From Metopolophium dirhodum (lineage: Eukaryota > Arthropoda > Insecta > Hemiptera > Aphididae): a stretch of DNA of 64,000 nucleotides. The notes beneath the pieces are model-generated. The model was not told the DNA's origin and did not search any database. It saw nothing but the letters and a program-made list of their open reading frames with translations. The DNA is taken from the NCBI RefSeq assembly GCF_019925205.1, contig NC_083566.1:22320001-22384000 (forward strand), written 5' to 3'. Below are positions 1-12,860 of the stretch, in pieces; within the stretch, counting starts at the first letter, position 1, and every line of letters starts with the position of its first letter. Position numbers and translations under genes: made by a program.

Positions 1-1395
1 TCATCGCTCCACTCAGAATCTAAAAGAAGATTTCAAAAGCATGAAAATGAGGCACAGAATTTAGGCATACATATTTAAAACTGTAAAAGTGTATAAGGCA
101 ACAGAAGACTGATCTTTAAAACTATTTAGGAACTAATAGAAAATTGTATTAATTTTATTTTGATGACGAAAAAAAACGAGAAAAAATTATTTGAAAGTTA
201 TGACTTATGCTTAAAATGTATATTAATTAGCATTGTTATTTGTTAATCATTGTTAATTGACATTTATATCCATACTAATATTATATAAAGAAGACAAATT
301 ATTTGTTTATTTGAAGTAATCTGGAATTATTTAACTGACTTTACAAATGTTAATGTCTACAATTTTTCAAAGTAACTGATTCGAAATTTGAATTTTTTTT
401 TTGGTCATCCACCAACTGATATCTGATCGTATTTTATTTGTATTTTTTGTTAGTATGTTTAATATTTTTGGTTTGTTACCGATTTAATATTATAGACTAA
501 AAGTCTCCGTTACCACTATAATAGTAGGTATACCTATGTCCTATTTTATTGTTTATTTATTTTTTACGTATACAAAATTTCTACTAGAAGGAGTGCTTTG
601 GTTTTAACATATAGGTAGTATCTTATCTTTTAGCAAATTGGATCAAGATAGTACTTTAGAGAGATAATTTTTCGATTTTCTCAATAGCTATGTAATGCTA
701 CGGGAAAAACCACCGACAAATTACGAAAAACCGCTAAAAACGGGATTTTAATTTATAACGCTTTGTTTATCACCATAGAAACAAATAAAAAATAAAATAA
801 AATAAATAAATATATATATAATAATAAATTATATTATATAATTTAATAATAATAATAATAATGTACCTATGAAATATTTAGCATACAAAACAAACAATAA
901 AAAAGTTTAAAAACAGAACATTGATAACAGGTTTGCAAGCTCATCCAATAAGCATAGGTATATGCTCGTAAACGGATAAGCTGGGTTCATGAGTACATAA
1001 AGAAAATGTTATACATTTAGAGTACATAAATAATAGTAATGTACATCTAAGAACAGGATAAAATAGTGTAAATATGTTTCTTATATTTGCACGTTATTCC
1101 GCCGCGTATTTTATTTATTTTTATCATTTAGACGTGCGTATTATTTGTTTGTTGGGATATTTTGTTTTTAAATAAATTAACATTTTTTTTTAAACTGATT
1201 AATAACGAATAATGAATACAGTCTGTGAGTGTGCAATTAAAAAACTATTTTTAAAGTCTTTCGGTTCACTGAATTTTAATAAAAAAAAATATTATTATTA
1301 TAATAGTATTATTGAGATAGGAAAGCCCACACCAAAATTACCTATACCTACTTAAAGGGGCTGGAGCCTGATTCATTTTCGGTCGAAAACATAGC
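1..1395. other. AT-rich non-coding stretch
   Basis: No reading frame with coding character was found. It contains simple TA/AAT-rich sequence around 780-860. A short segment near 630-660 (AGCAAATTGGATCAAGATAG) resembles a phrase recurring at about 9865 and 33350, so it is probably an old repeat fragment. Confidence 0.6.
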
Positions 1396-1824
1396 CACGA
1401 CTTCAATCACTACGCCCAATATAATGTTCTGATATTAATTTTGAAAGCAGATTTGAATTCGTCACTAAATTATCTATGCTTTGACAATTTTATTTTTTTT
1501 TACTTAGAAATGTATTAACAAAAAGAGTAAAAATAGATCATATTCATAATTCAAATTTAAATACATTGATATAGAATATGAAAAATGTAGATTTGAATTC
1601 GTCACTAAATTATCTATGCTTTGACAATTTTATTTTTTTTTACTTAGAAATGTATTAACAAAAAGAGTAAAAATAGATCATATTCATAATTCAAATTTAA
1701 ATACATTGATATAGAATATGAAAAATGTACGACAGTTAAAGCATAGAAAATTTAGAGGAGAATTAAAATCTGCTTTCAAAATTTAAATCGGAACATCCTA
1801 CTGAGCGTAGTGATTGAAGTCACT
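1396..1824. mobile_element. MITE-like element with imperfect long inverted termini and internal duplication
   Basis: The left end, starting at about 1398 (ACTTCAATCACTACG), is repeated inverted at about 1807-1821 (CGTAGTGATTGAAGT). The similarity continues inward for roughly 90 bases on each side through the words TTTTGAAAGCAGATTT and TCTATGCTTT. There is no coding capacity. The internal part of the left arm is duplicated in tandem (separate entry). It is a non-autonomous DNA transposon by structure; the family is not identified and no target duplication was established. Confidence 0.7.
1449..1728. repeat. Perfect tandem duplication, 2 x 140 bp
   Basis: The block 1449-1588 is repeated at 1589-1728 with no difference seen by eye. 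It begins AGATTTGAATTCGTCACTAA and ends GAATATGAAAAATGTA. The lack of divergence points to a recent event or to an assembly artefact. It lies inside the inverted-repeat element 1396-1824. Confidence 0.9.
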
Positions 1825-3767
1825 GGCAGTATATTTTGAAAAAAAATGTTTGTTATTTTATAAAGTACCTAATATTTGGTGACTTTTGCATGCTCGTAGG
1901 TAAAATTACAGACGACATATCCTATCACTACGATGCCCCTATACAACGTGATCGGTACTACGAATTACACACCCTAATGTTCATTTACTTTCAGCCCATT
2001 GACAAGACCCATATAAACTGAAATATAAAATGCCTAGTTTTTACTCCTTAGAATAGAATTTGATACATTTTGCCAAAATTGTGACTATGGATTTTTAATT
2101 TTTTTCATCTTCCTTTGAAACAATATACTAGCTAGAAAAGCCTTCTATTAAATTTTGAAAGTTTTTTTACCCAACAAATAAAGTTTAATTGACATTCATA
2201 GAAAAAAAGACTAATAAAATTGACTAAATAGATCTATTCATGTATGATCCTGTTACACAGGTTTTTTATCCTAAGGCAATTAATATTTGTGTTATCTATA
2301 TGACTTAAATGTACTCGATTTACCTATACCTATAGGATGATTGCAGCACCGCATAAGTTTCTACACCACCTATACGCCCTATACTAGTTAAACGACATTA
2401 TATCACATCGTCCATGTTGTTTAAAAGCATCCTCATATTACGAATGTCGCGTATTTTTATTGTGATGTCCCCTATAGGCCTAATCCACATCGCAAGCGAG
2501 AACACGAGAACACCGGCCGACTACAATAATATTGTAATTTACATAGATCGATACGATGAAAACTGCACTACTTTTGTAGATAAGTGTACGGACATTTTTT
2601 GTTATTTATACATCGATAAAATATATTTTAATATAAATAACAAATTAAAAATAAAAAATTTAAAGTTGAATAGGTTTTAATTTCAAATATTTAGTTTTGG
2701 CGCAAAACGGTATTCGCACATTTTCAGCTTACTATAGTGTTGAATTTTAGTGTGTTTCAGCCTCTGGAAAGGCGAGCTAGGCTGCTGGTGACGAGAGATT
2801 TATATTTGTCACATACCTAGCATTATAAGTACAAAAAGAGTAAAAATACAGTAGTATATAGTAGGTAGTAGGTACAAATTACGTAAAATTAGTTAAGTAG
2901 TAATTGAAAGGTATCATCATTCAAATTATGTTGACAACCATACAATATGGCAGTCAGAATTAATTTGTACTACAATACCTGGCCAGTTAGCTATACATGC
3001 TACATTAAATTCACTATTGTTACATTAAGTGGGGTCGTTGAGTAAATGTTAATCATATTATGAAAATCTCTATATTTCTTCTATTATGAACTTGAACTTT
3101 TTATTTAAATATGAAAAACCTAACTTTTAATTAAGCAAATTGTAAACTTTATCACATAGAAAATTTCAAGCAATCATCATTACAGGTATAAATGTATAAT
3201 ATCACAATAAATTATAAATCTGTATATTGTATCACTAGAAAATGATTTTTTATCTAGTTGCCAGATGTAATTATGGAAGGTAGTTTAAATTGAACTATCC
3301 AGTGGCGTGTTCACTACAATAATGTCAATATAAATATCTGTGCTTTTATCAATCATATTTAATTGATAGAATCATAAATTAAACAACCCTGTCTCTGTGA
3401 ACTATATTAAGTTACAAAAGAGAACGCAATAGGCAACAATAAAAAAATTATATATAAATAGTTTATTATCAAAAATACTAAAAATGTATGTAAATGTATT
3501 CATGCAATCAAAAAATAACTACTTATTAACTTAAAATACATAATACTTAATTTTAATTTTATTTAAGGCACAATTTGAATGAAAAATAAATATGGACGGA
3601 TTACAATAATGATCAGATTAGATGTATAGTATTTAATTAAGGGGAATGGCAGTTATCAAATTTCATATAACATTTCTTAAAACAGTTATTTCCATATGAA
3701 ATTAGAACACTGCAATTTCCCTTAAATTCTTACATATTAATGGCAGTCTTAACAAAATGGTTTTTAG
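1825..3767. other. AT-rich non-coding stretch
   Basis: Open frames here (for example 1836-2021 and 2414-2680) have no recognisable domain, no splice partners and AT-driven composition. I see no gene, RNA or well-defined element. Confidence 0.55.
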
Positions 3768-4005
3768 GTATACTACCGCCGCTGAGAGAGTGCTACTGGG
3801 CGGCGACCAAAACTCGTCCGCACATTCCCACCACTAAACCTGCCCATACGCTAGCCGCCGTCAACTCTTGCCACCACCACAGTCGTGGCTTGTACAAGGC
3901 TAGTAACAACTAGGTGGTAGAGTGGGAGAAATTTGGGTATGAAAACGCGGAACTCGGTCATTTGGATGCGCCAACGAGTAGCGCTCTCTCAGCGGCGGTA
4001 GTATA
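3768..4005. mobile_element. Compact GC-rich MITE with about 28-bp terminal inverted repeats
   Basis: The left terminus TATACTACCGCCGCTGAGAG at 3769 is mirrored at about 3976-4004 (CTCTCAGCGGCGGTAGTATA). The arms continue to GCTACT with one mismatch. The internal 180 bases are markedly richer in GC than the surroundings and have no reading frame. It lies just 3' of the membrane-protein gene on the minus strand and may fall in its 3' untranslated region. Confidence 0.8.
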
Positions 4006-4137
4006 ACATACAAAACTATCAAACTATCAATAAACTAGATTTATCATTTATGTAAAAAAAAAATAATACTTTTTTATAGTCGTAATACAAACATTTTCTT
4101 TATAAGAATGTTAATAAAATATGCACGTAAAAGCCTA

Positions 4138-7100
4138 TTAAAATATAAGAAGCTCGATATTTGGAGATTGCATTTCGTTGATCACTCTGTATTGGGTGTA
4201 AACACACAACCAGCAATAAAACTAAAAATAAAATACATTAGAATATTTAAAGAACGGATTATTTTATGCAATTTATGTATTGGTATTTTATTTAGTTTTG
4301 GCAAACATACTTGCATAGCAGCCACGATCCAATAAATCACAGCAGCACATACTATGTGAATCTAAAAAAAACAATATACATTTTTACGAATGTAATATAA
4401 ATTGTGAAATTATTATGAAGCATATTCAATTATTTAAATATTATTATTAATACTGCTACGACTAGGACCATTGACCTAAATATAATACAACACATTTTAT
4501 TATATGTAGACTTCTTAGTTCTTATATATTACTAGGCTATTTTTTTCTAAAAAATAAATATTATATAAAAAACTATGAACGTTAATGAATATATTTTTTA
4601 CACAATTTAAAGTCATCACATATTTTTTTATTTTTTTTATTTTGTTTGACATAACCATACAGGGGTACCCCACAAAATGTTGGTCCACTACTCTACTATT
4701 ATTTATCTTAACTTAAAATAAATACTTAACTTACTAGGTACTCATCTAGAATTTTTAATTTTATATACCTATTCCAAAATAACACCTACCTTCAGAATAT
4801 GAAATTAAAAATGTATGCCATGGTGTCAATAAAAATAGAAAAAACTTGCAAAATTAAAACAATAAAAATTGTGATATATATTTTTTTAAAAACTTTGAAT
4901 TGTAACTTCATTGAAGAAAACAAAATGTAAAAGATGTTACAAATTTATAAATAATGAGTGTTGTATGTTAAATGAATCACCTGGTATATATATGAACTAT
5001 CAGGAAAAGTGTTTGTTATCCTTGCATTACAGTACTACCTGATTTCAACAGGCAATGTAACTAAAATTAAATAATGTTTGGACTATATGGAATTGGCCAG
5101 TCTAGCTCGATCAATGTAGGTACGATTGTTTGTATGTATATAAGCTAGGTCAAATATGTACTACCTACTAATAATATTTTGTGTTTTGTAAAATTTTTTA
5201 TTTCAAAAATATGTTTTTTTCATTTTGTTTTAATTTAAACTGCAAAAACTATTTCAGAACACTTCATTACACATGACGGACTGCATTGCACAAGTAGTAC
5301 TAACATTTTACAGTGCTCACATGTTACGTTTTAAGTATGATTCTAATAATGTATATATTATACACTAATTTTGTACAGTATCTAAGGTTAAACCGAGTTA
5401 CGGATCTTTAAATTTAAATGTACTAAGATTATTTTTATAAACTGATGACCAATAATTGGAGAAAATATTGAAAATATTGAAAGTATAATATAGGTATATA
5501 GGTATATATAGGTATATGTATTTGACATTTTTAAATACTAACAGAAAAATTGAACTAATGTTTAATAATACTTACTATAGTTAAAATGAAAACGCCTAAT
5601 TTATTAAAAGGAAACTATACTTTTTAGTCAGGTAATGATTTCCTTGCTAGGGCAAAAATATTATTTTAATGAGTTGCCCTGAAACACTGATCAAAGTATA
5701 TTGTGCAGCTATCATAACATTAGATAATATGTTATAGGCAATTCGGTTATGATAAAATTGATGATTCATACACGTTGATTAAAGAATTTGGAACAATTCT
5801 AGTTTAGCTCCCAAGCGATTTTTTGAAATGTGTGTTTTTGTATGCTTTTTGTAATGGTACTTTAAAAAAGTCGCTCAAACTTCTAATGGAAGTTATGTTC
5901 ATAAAACTTCAAAATACTCGATTTTCAAGTTTCGAATTTATGACACTTCAAATAAGGCAGTGAAGCTATGTGAAGCTAACATCGAAACTATGTCCGAGCG
6001 ACTTTTTTAAAATACCATTAAAAAAAGCATACTAAAACACACATTTTGCAAAAAAATTTCAAAAAATCGCATGGGAGCTAAACTAGAATTATGCCAAGAA
6101 TTTTAGTAATTTGTCTGAGTGTACCTACTTAGTTCTTGATTTAGTATTTATCCTCTCATATTTATTATATTATTTAATAAGAATAATAATAGACTACTTC
6201 ATAAAGGACTATGAAAAATGAGCAATAAATAATAAAATTATACATTTTGCCATTCTTGAAGATCAACAACAATTTTTTATCTTATTATTTGATTATTGCT
6301 TGATGTCTGATGATGGTTGTTAATAGTTATAAATACTTCTAATACATTTATATATTTATTTCTAAACAAATTTAAAAACTAAAAATAATGATGAATAGGT
6401 ATTATTTTTTACTTTATTAATGAGATAGTTAGAATCAAACTAGATGGTAATGATTTCCATATTTTTGTCTACGCCTAATATCATGATTTGATATACATAT
6501 ATAAATAAACAAAAAATGTACTGCATCTTCAAAAACCAATATACTTGAAATTCAAAATTATATTCAGAAAGGCAACCAATTAAAACATATAATTATTATT
6601 AACTGAGAATAACAATGTTTAAATTGTATTTTATAAATAAAGACATTATATAAATTACTTACATAAATATAGTATCCATATAGCAGCCAAATAGACCAAA
6701 CCAGCAAAAAAATTACAACAAATCCCATACCAATTAACCATGGTAATAGGAATCCTCGGAGATTGTTATTCAAGCCTTTCAGCAACAATAGAGATGAACC
6801 CACCATATAGGCGAAAAATATTAAAGTGTACACCACATAATAGTTAAGTTCTAAACAAAAAACAAAATAATTAAAATGTGATAGAATAAATGTACTATAA
6901 TTATTATTATGAGTAATATATACATCCTCCCAAGACCCCACAGCATAAAACTAAGTAGAAAACCTCAGTACAATCAGAGCTATTATTTAACAATCATAAA
7001 GTTCATCAATGTATTATGCAACAAGTTCCTTCGTTTATAGGCCAAACTTATTAGACATAATACATAGAGATATTTGATTATTATTAATAATTTTAAATAT

Positions 7101-7754
7101 ACCCGTTATTTATATGTAAACAAAATATTTTAATTAAAAATATAGGTTATTACTTATTTTAAAATTAGTACTTAATTTAGCATATGATACTTTACATAAG
7201 ATGATGTATCTTATCAATTTTATCGCAGTAAATAATATGTTTTTTGTTCAGTTGTACTTTACAGATTAACCAAATAAGAAAATGATTAGTTTTGTACCGT
7301 TAAATCTCTTTGGAACTTAAATACAAAAAATATTCTTGCTTATCATAACTCTTAGAGACATTGAGTAAAAAATTTCCATGGACTTTTAAAAATATAAGAA
7401 AACATATTTTAAATTACATTGGTTTATAAATAAGATACCTCCTACTATTACCTACAGTATCGCCTTTAGAATACTTACCTCGTAAATTAGCTTCAAAAAA
7501 TGGATTATACATTTGTGTCGATTCACCTCCATTTTGCATATGAACAAGAAGTGCCATCAAGAAAATTGATATTGCCTAAAAATAATAAAATATATATAAA
7601 TATACTGAAAAAATACAAAATAAATATTTATGTACTGGTAAAAATAAAAATAAATGTATGAATTTACAATTGTGTATGCTGCTACAAATTTACAACCAGT
7701 TTTCACGTCCGGATACACAACAATAGGTGTCCAAAATGTTTTTAATAGAGTCAT
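4138..7754 (-). CDS. Four-pass membrane protein of unknown function, 168 residues, five exons
   Basis: Coding exons on the minus strand are 7754-7668, 7575-7479, 6850-6663, 4361-4311 and 4221-4138. All introns are GT-AG, phases are consistent (507 bases in total) and the stop is TAA at 4140-4138. The start is the ATG at 7754 (MTLLKTFWTP). Four hydrophobic spans are visible: residues about 22-42 (through the exon 1/2 junction, followed by a short polar loop HMQNGGESTQ), 64-85, 92-124, and 126-152 (IVCAAVIYWIVAAMQ then FYCWLCVYTQY). The tail is short and polar (RVINEMQSPNIELLIF). Size and layout resemble small insect tetraspan proteins of the LAPTM or Pasiflora type, but no diagnostic motif proves that. 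The intron before exon 4 is about 2.3 kb and holds a palindromic MITE. The gene is complete and looks functional; its role is not known to me. Confidence 0.78.
5788..6098. mobile_element. Palindromic MITE in an intron of the membrane-protein gene
   Basis: The arm starting at about 5796 (ATTCTAGTTTAGCTCCCAAG) returns inverted at about 6073-6090 (GGGAGCTAAACTAGAAT). The arms match imperfectly over about 90 bases, sharing GCGATTTTTTGAAAT, a GTATGCTTTTT block and AAAAAAGTCGCTC. There is no coding sequence. It sits between exon 3 and exon 4 of the 4138-7754 gene and could fold into a long hairpin in the pre-mRNA. Confidence 0.8.
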
Positions 7755-8699
7755 TGTTTTTTTTTTTTGTCAACAATCACAATAAAATCTATAAAAATAC
7801 AAACATTAATTAATTTTAATAAAATATTAAAAACAATAGTTTCACTATCTGCCTTTCTATTATACTACACTTATACTACTAAATGGTACTACTAACTACT
7901 ATACCTACATGATCAATTAAAATTATGTAACAATCCCATACATTTAAGCCAAGGTATATAACAAAGTAATAGCACAGATTATGTTAATATAATAGCAGTG
8001 AGGTGGTTATAGTGATAATAGCAGTACTACAATGATAAATTATAAAATATGTTATGTAAATAATTGAAAACGTATAAACATTTATAAATATGGACTAAAA
8101 TTTACGATTTTAACTTTAGTTAAAACAACTAGGTAAATTTGTTTGAAAGCGGAAAGAAGCTATTTATAATAATCAATTTGAACGATAAGTAAGTATAGTA
8201 TAATATATATTTTTGTAAATTAAAAATTTAAAAACCACATAACCTAATTGAAGCAAATTTGAAATATATCACATAAGATATAATTATATGAACACGAACA
8301 CATTTGGAAAATGAAAGATAACTGTTAATCAATATAAATACTTTTTATTTAGTAAAATATTTTTCAGTAAAATCACAGTATCAAAGTAGATAATTTTCAA
8401 TAATGCCAATCAAATTGAAGACAAGAGTTAAAGTCTGTAACTGATAAGTCAACATTAAGCATATAACTTATATCAAACAAAGTAATACTATGACCAAGAG
8501 TGTCGATGAGATGCATTAACACAAAAGTAAAAAGTAAAAATGTGTAAAAAGTAAAAACACAGCCCAGCAACTAGTGCATATCTGCTAAAAGTACAACTAA
8601 ACCAGCTAAACCGATCACCTTTGTTTTTTTTTTTAAATTTAAGTTACAATGACTGTGCCTCAAAATGCGTGCAGAAAAAAAATGTATACCACCGACGAG
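7755..8699. other. Probable 5' untranslated / intronic sequence
   Basis: AT-rich DNA upstream of the ATG at 7754, with no coding frame. It may contain a 5' untranslated intron of the membrane-protein gene, but no clear donor-acceptor pair was established. Confidence 0.35.
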
Positions 8700-9120
8700 T
8701 TTTCTTACCACAGATAATTGTTAATAATAAATGCCGAACAATGGGCTTTAGGGCGTGTTGCAGTAGCTGGAGGTGGGTCTTCTAAGCTTAAATGAAAAAC
8801 TCTGCTTACGAGTTACGAAGTCCGTCGAACGCTCCTCCGTTCGTGTTCAAAGTTAATTGTTATTGGGTTTCGAAGTTAACGGTTTGGATTAGCGAATAAC
8901 GTTAGCCAGTGGCCACTAATTATTAACGTATTATGACTCTTGGGAGTTGCCAGTTGGGAGTAAGTTGGGCTTGGAAGAACGGAATTTGGTAATCGTCAGA
9001 AAGAATATGATGTTATCACTTATTACCAAAGAATAGATAAAATGTAGTGTTATCACCGTTCGCCACTGTTACCAATCGAGATATTAGTGGCGAGCCGCCG
9101 AGCCACACAGGACAACAAAA
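8700..9120 (-). promoter_or_regulatory. Probable promoter / 5' region of the four-pass membrane-protein gene
   Basis: This block is visibly richer in GC and CpG than its flanks (for example GGCGAGCCGCCGAGCC near 9090 and CGTCGAACGC near 8823). It lies about 1 kb upstream of the minus-strand ATG at 7754. No TATA box or initiator could be fixed. The call rests on composition and position only. Confidence 0.3.
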
Positions 9121-10570
9121 TCAAACAAATAAATTCAAATTATGTATGGCCATCATTGGAGATTTGAAAATAAAGTGATTCTTCAAAATCTGCTTTCCTT
9201 ATTATCGTTATTTTTGATTCAATTGTCAATAATGCAACGTAAAACACCTTTCTTGGATCAGTTGTTAACCTTAAATATTTTTTGTAATTATAAATATTAA
9301 TTTCTGACAGTCGAATTGGTGAAAACATTAAACAATATATAGATTTTTGAGATGTAATAATTTCTTTTAACAAAAAGTTATAATAATAATTAAAATATAT
9401 ATTTTTTTTTTGATACAATTAGTACATAATAATAATATGTCAAAATTAATTTACCACCCCCTAAATGGACTTTTAAAATTTAAATATTTGACGCCCCGAG
9501 CAACAGCTGGGTACATCGTACATCACTACATTTACAGAAGTACCTAGGTGGCTACGTATTATGCTTTGACTAATTTTCACGAACGTTTCAATATTCGATT
9601 GCAATTGTCCAATATTGGCGATAATTGCAATATTTAACCATAGACATGTCCAAGCCCCTAGATAAGTATACACTGAATAAATATGAGACTACTTTGTCCA
9701 AACAGTACAAAGTACAAACTCACCGCGGCGGCAGCGGAAAACAATGATAAATACATTATTGTTTTAGTTTAACAATGATGTGATTTTTTTTTGTCTTATG
9801 TAAGTACACGCAATTTATAGTAGAAAAAATGCTTTGATCTACAACTACAAGAGTGTTTTTTGGTAGCAAATTGGATCTCGCTAGTACTTTTAGTGATCAG
9901 TTACTTGTCCAATCGACTCTGCTTTTCTTGATTAGTTTGCTAAATGTGTATTTTAATGGTTGTCGAAATGTAATATTATATGGAATATAATATTTCATAG
10001 CTACGAGATCACATCTATGAGACCAGAACATCTCAAGGAGAAACGCTTCTGCCTCGAGTAACAATTATATACTAACACGTGGATCGATTACCTACACATA
10101 TAATATATTAATGCGTAAAGATCAATTTCTTTACAAGTCAATGGTATGACGATGACCTATCGCACAACTTGTGCGATGGCACAACGCACATGCACACAAT
10201 CACGATATCACGTTAACCGAAAAATTCGTGCATGTACTGCATAGATAATAAAGATATGAATAGGACAAATCGCGGAAAAAAAGCCCACAAAAATATATAT
10301 ATGAGCACAATATTATTGTACTTAAAAGTCCGGTAAAAATTTATATTTATATTACACACCAAATACACAGTAACAATACATTAAAAAATATATAAATATG
10401 TTCAATGACATGTTCAATCAATCAATGTTAATGACAAATCTGGTTGGAATTAACACAGTAATAATACAATAAAAATTAAAAATATTAGTTACATATATTA
10501 TGAGATAAAAGTCCACGAATAAAAGTATAAATATGATAAAAAAAAAAAAATAATTCATCAAATGAAAAAA
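9121..10570. other. AT-rich spacer with two unrecognised short minus-strand frames
   Basis: Minus-strand frames at 9418-9140 (ending ESLYFQISNDGHT) and 9673-9473 have somewhat protein-like composition. They lack a recognisable domain and splice partners. They could be remnants of a mobile element. A phrase near 9865-9895 (AGCAAATTGGATCTCGCTAG) matches the dispersed repeat family seen elsewhere in the window. Nothing here is supported as a gene. Confidence 0.4.
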
Positions 10571-10574
10571 TTAA

Positions 10575-10975
10575 ATAAAAAGCATTGGCCGTGTCCTAAT
10601 ATTATTTCCAACTTGAGTTAAAAAATCTTCGACACTTAACTCGGAGTTTTTAATGCGTTCGCATAATGTTTGGAGCCTCATATTTTTTGACTGGTTTTCG
10701 ATTTTTTTATTGCTTGTCCCATGCTATACTTAATGCAATCTTTGTCCTATCGGCTCCAACCTCGAGTTTAATTTTGCAAATTAGCATCCATATTGTTGTG
10801 TGACTATGTCCTACTAAGTGTGTGAAGCGATTGTTCCACGATTCACATATATTATTCGTTCTGTGTTTATTATTTAAAGTGGCTTCAAAGACATTCCACG
10901 TTTTTGGTAGAAATAAGGGTTTAGTTTTTCTTAACTTTATATTCATACCAGCACCAACCCTCTTATACGAACCAT
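10575..10975 (-). pseudogene. MULE-type transposase C-terminal relic
   Basis: Read on the minus strand, the segment encodes a frame with NVFEATLNNKHRTNNICESW followed by NNRFTHLVGHSHTTIW. This is the C-terminal signature shared by MULE transposases and the FLYWCH/MULE-derived proteins abundant in insect genomes. Preceding codons (NGSYKRVGAGM) are also in frame. After about 10707 the frame is lost in an A-rich run and the similarity continues in another frame (RLQTLCERIKNSELSVEDFL), so at least one frameshift is present. The N-terminal and catalytic parts were not found. It is a dead fragment. Confidence 0.7.
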
Positions 10976-11089
10976 TTACATATGTGATGTCGTAGTAATT
11001 TAATAATTCATTCGCTTCAAGGATATTAGTTAGATATTAGTATTACATATAACTGCATAAAATACTCATCACCTTTTAGGACAGTAAAA

Positions 11090-11998
11090 GTGCTTGGATT
11101 TTCTTCAACAGTAACTTTTCTGATAGGAAAGTGAATCTAGTTGGTACTTTGGGGGGGTCAAAAGTAAAAATTTCCCAGTAGTTTTCAAAAGCAACGTGAA
11201 AAACAAAAGAAAAATTAAGGAAAAATGGGATTTTGGTTTTTGGTGTAACTCTAAAACAAATGACCGTAAGTACATGAAATTTTGACTGAATGTTTATATT
11301 AGCATTTTCTATACACCATAACATTTTCCAAATATTTTGACTTATTTTAAGCTGTTTACGGACATTTTCAGTTTTTCATTTTTTTTTAGTTTTTTTTTCT
11401 ATAAATATCAATAAAATTGTATTTGTTGGTTAAAAAAGCTTAAAAATTTAATAGAAGGCACCTAGGTTATTATTTCAAAGGCAAATTAAAAAAATTAAAA
11501 ATCCTTAGTCAGGGTTTTTATTTATAAGCATTTAAAGTTCAAATCTTGACAAAATACGGAAAAATCACGAAAATTAGTAAATTATTTTGGGTTGAGAATT
11601 CATAAAAATTTTTTTTTTAAATCTAAGATTTTAAAATGTAATACAAGATTTTCCATAAGTTTGTCTACCTTTATCAAAAAAAAATGTCTACAAGAAAGTC
11701 AAATTAAATTTTTATGAGCGTTTGAAATTCATATTTTTACAACATTTGATATTCACTCGATTTCTCATGTAACGATTTTCTTATTTTGTTGTAATTAAAA
11801 AACGTATGACTGTAAATACTTGAAAATTTCATTGAATGTTTATATTAGCATTTTCTATACATGATAAAATTTTGAAAATAATTTGACTCTTTTTGGGCTG
11901 TTTACGGTCATTGTCAGTTTTCAATTTTTTTAGTTTCTTTTTCTGTAAATATCAATAAAATTTAACCGTTTTCGCTCAGAATCGTTTTTCTTATACAA
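11090..11998. repeat. Copy of a dispersed repeat family, with an internal diverged duplication
   Basis: The phrase CTGATAGGAAAGTGAATCTA at about 11112 recurs near 43339, and with one change near 17201; surrounding text also matches (TCCCAGTAGTTTTC). Inside this copy, about 11262-11410 and about 11805-11950 are diverged direct repeats sharing TGAATGTTTATATTAGCATT, TTTCTATACA and GCTGTTTACGG. There is no open frame of interest. The class of the element is not known. Confidence 0.65.
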
Positions 11999-12264
11999 TC
12001 ATATTATATCATTGAATTCAAATTTAACACCATCCATTACAGTGACCCACTTGTAACCTACTGTACAGCAGAGCGACATCCACTTACCCACCTTTTTTTA
12101 TTGTTCATAACTTGTTGCAATAAAATGTATAGGGAACTGCGTATAATCAAAAATAATAATGTACCAAAAGTAATACACAGAATTATTCAGGTATACATAA
12201 AATGTACACACACTAAAATATCTTATCCATAATTGTTGATATCGATAAGCTTCGTTTAGTCGAA

Positions 12265-12405
12265 TACGGTGTGATAATCTATAACATATAATATATAATA
12301 TGGTTAGACCTTAGAGCTAAGTAAAGATTAGATTGTAATTTACTACTTTCCAAATAAAGTGATAATCTGTAACATATAATATAATATGGTTAGACCTTAA
12401 TCCTT
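12265..12405. repeat. Short direct duplication
   Basis: The segment GTGATAATCTATAACATATA with its continuation to ATATGGTTAGACCTTA occurs at about 12270-12315 and again, slightly changed, at about 12359-12402. It is a local direct duplication in AT-rich DNA. Confidence 0.65.
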
Positions 12406-12547
12406 AGACCTAATCAAATATTAAGTGACTTAACTTAATAATTATTAAATTTGGGACTTTTATTCTCGGGATTTTATTCCATTCGACTTTTTTTATCGGA
12501 CTTTATTTCACCGGACTTTTCAACTTTTGTTCGGGGATTCTTATATT

Positions 12548-12860
12548 ATAATGTATACGTCATGATATATTGTGTTATAATTTTTAAAATTATAAGTTAT
12601 ATGTCAAAAAATATCAGTCTTAGGTAGGTATATAGATACTACTATAAGTTATAAGTCAAAACACATAAGTCTTAGGTATATACATACAAAAATGTGTACA
12701 AAAATTACACAACTATATAAATAATGATATAATAAGTTAATACAAAACAGGTCGTAGACATAATATATTTAAATAACAGACAATATTTTAGTATGTATAT
12801 AAACCTAAGACTTATGTTTTTTGACTTATAACTTATAATATAATATATGACGTATACATA
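12548..12860. mobile_element. Palindromic MITE
   Basis: The left arm begins near 12551 (GTATACGTCATGATATATTG) and contains two copies of a phrase of the type ATAAGTTATA-GTC-AAA-AGTCTTAGGT. The right arm at about 12795-12855 is the inverse (ACCTAAGACTTATG, then TTGACTTATAACTTATAATA, then TATGACGTATAC). No coding sequence is present. It is a non-autonomous element with imperfect inverted arms. Confidence 0.7.
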
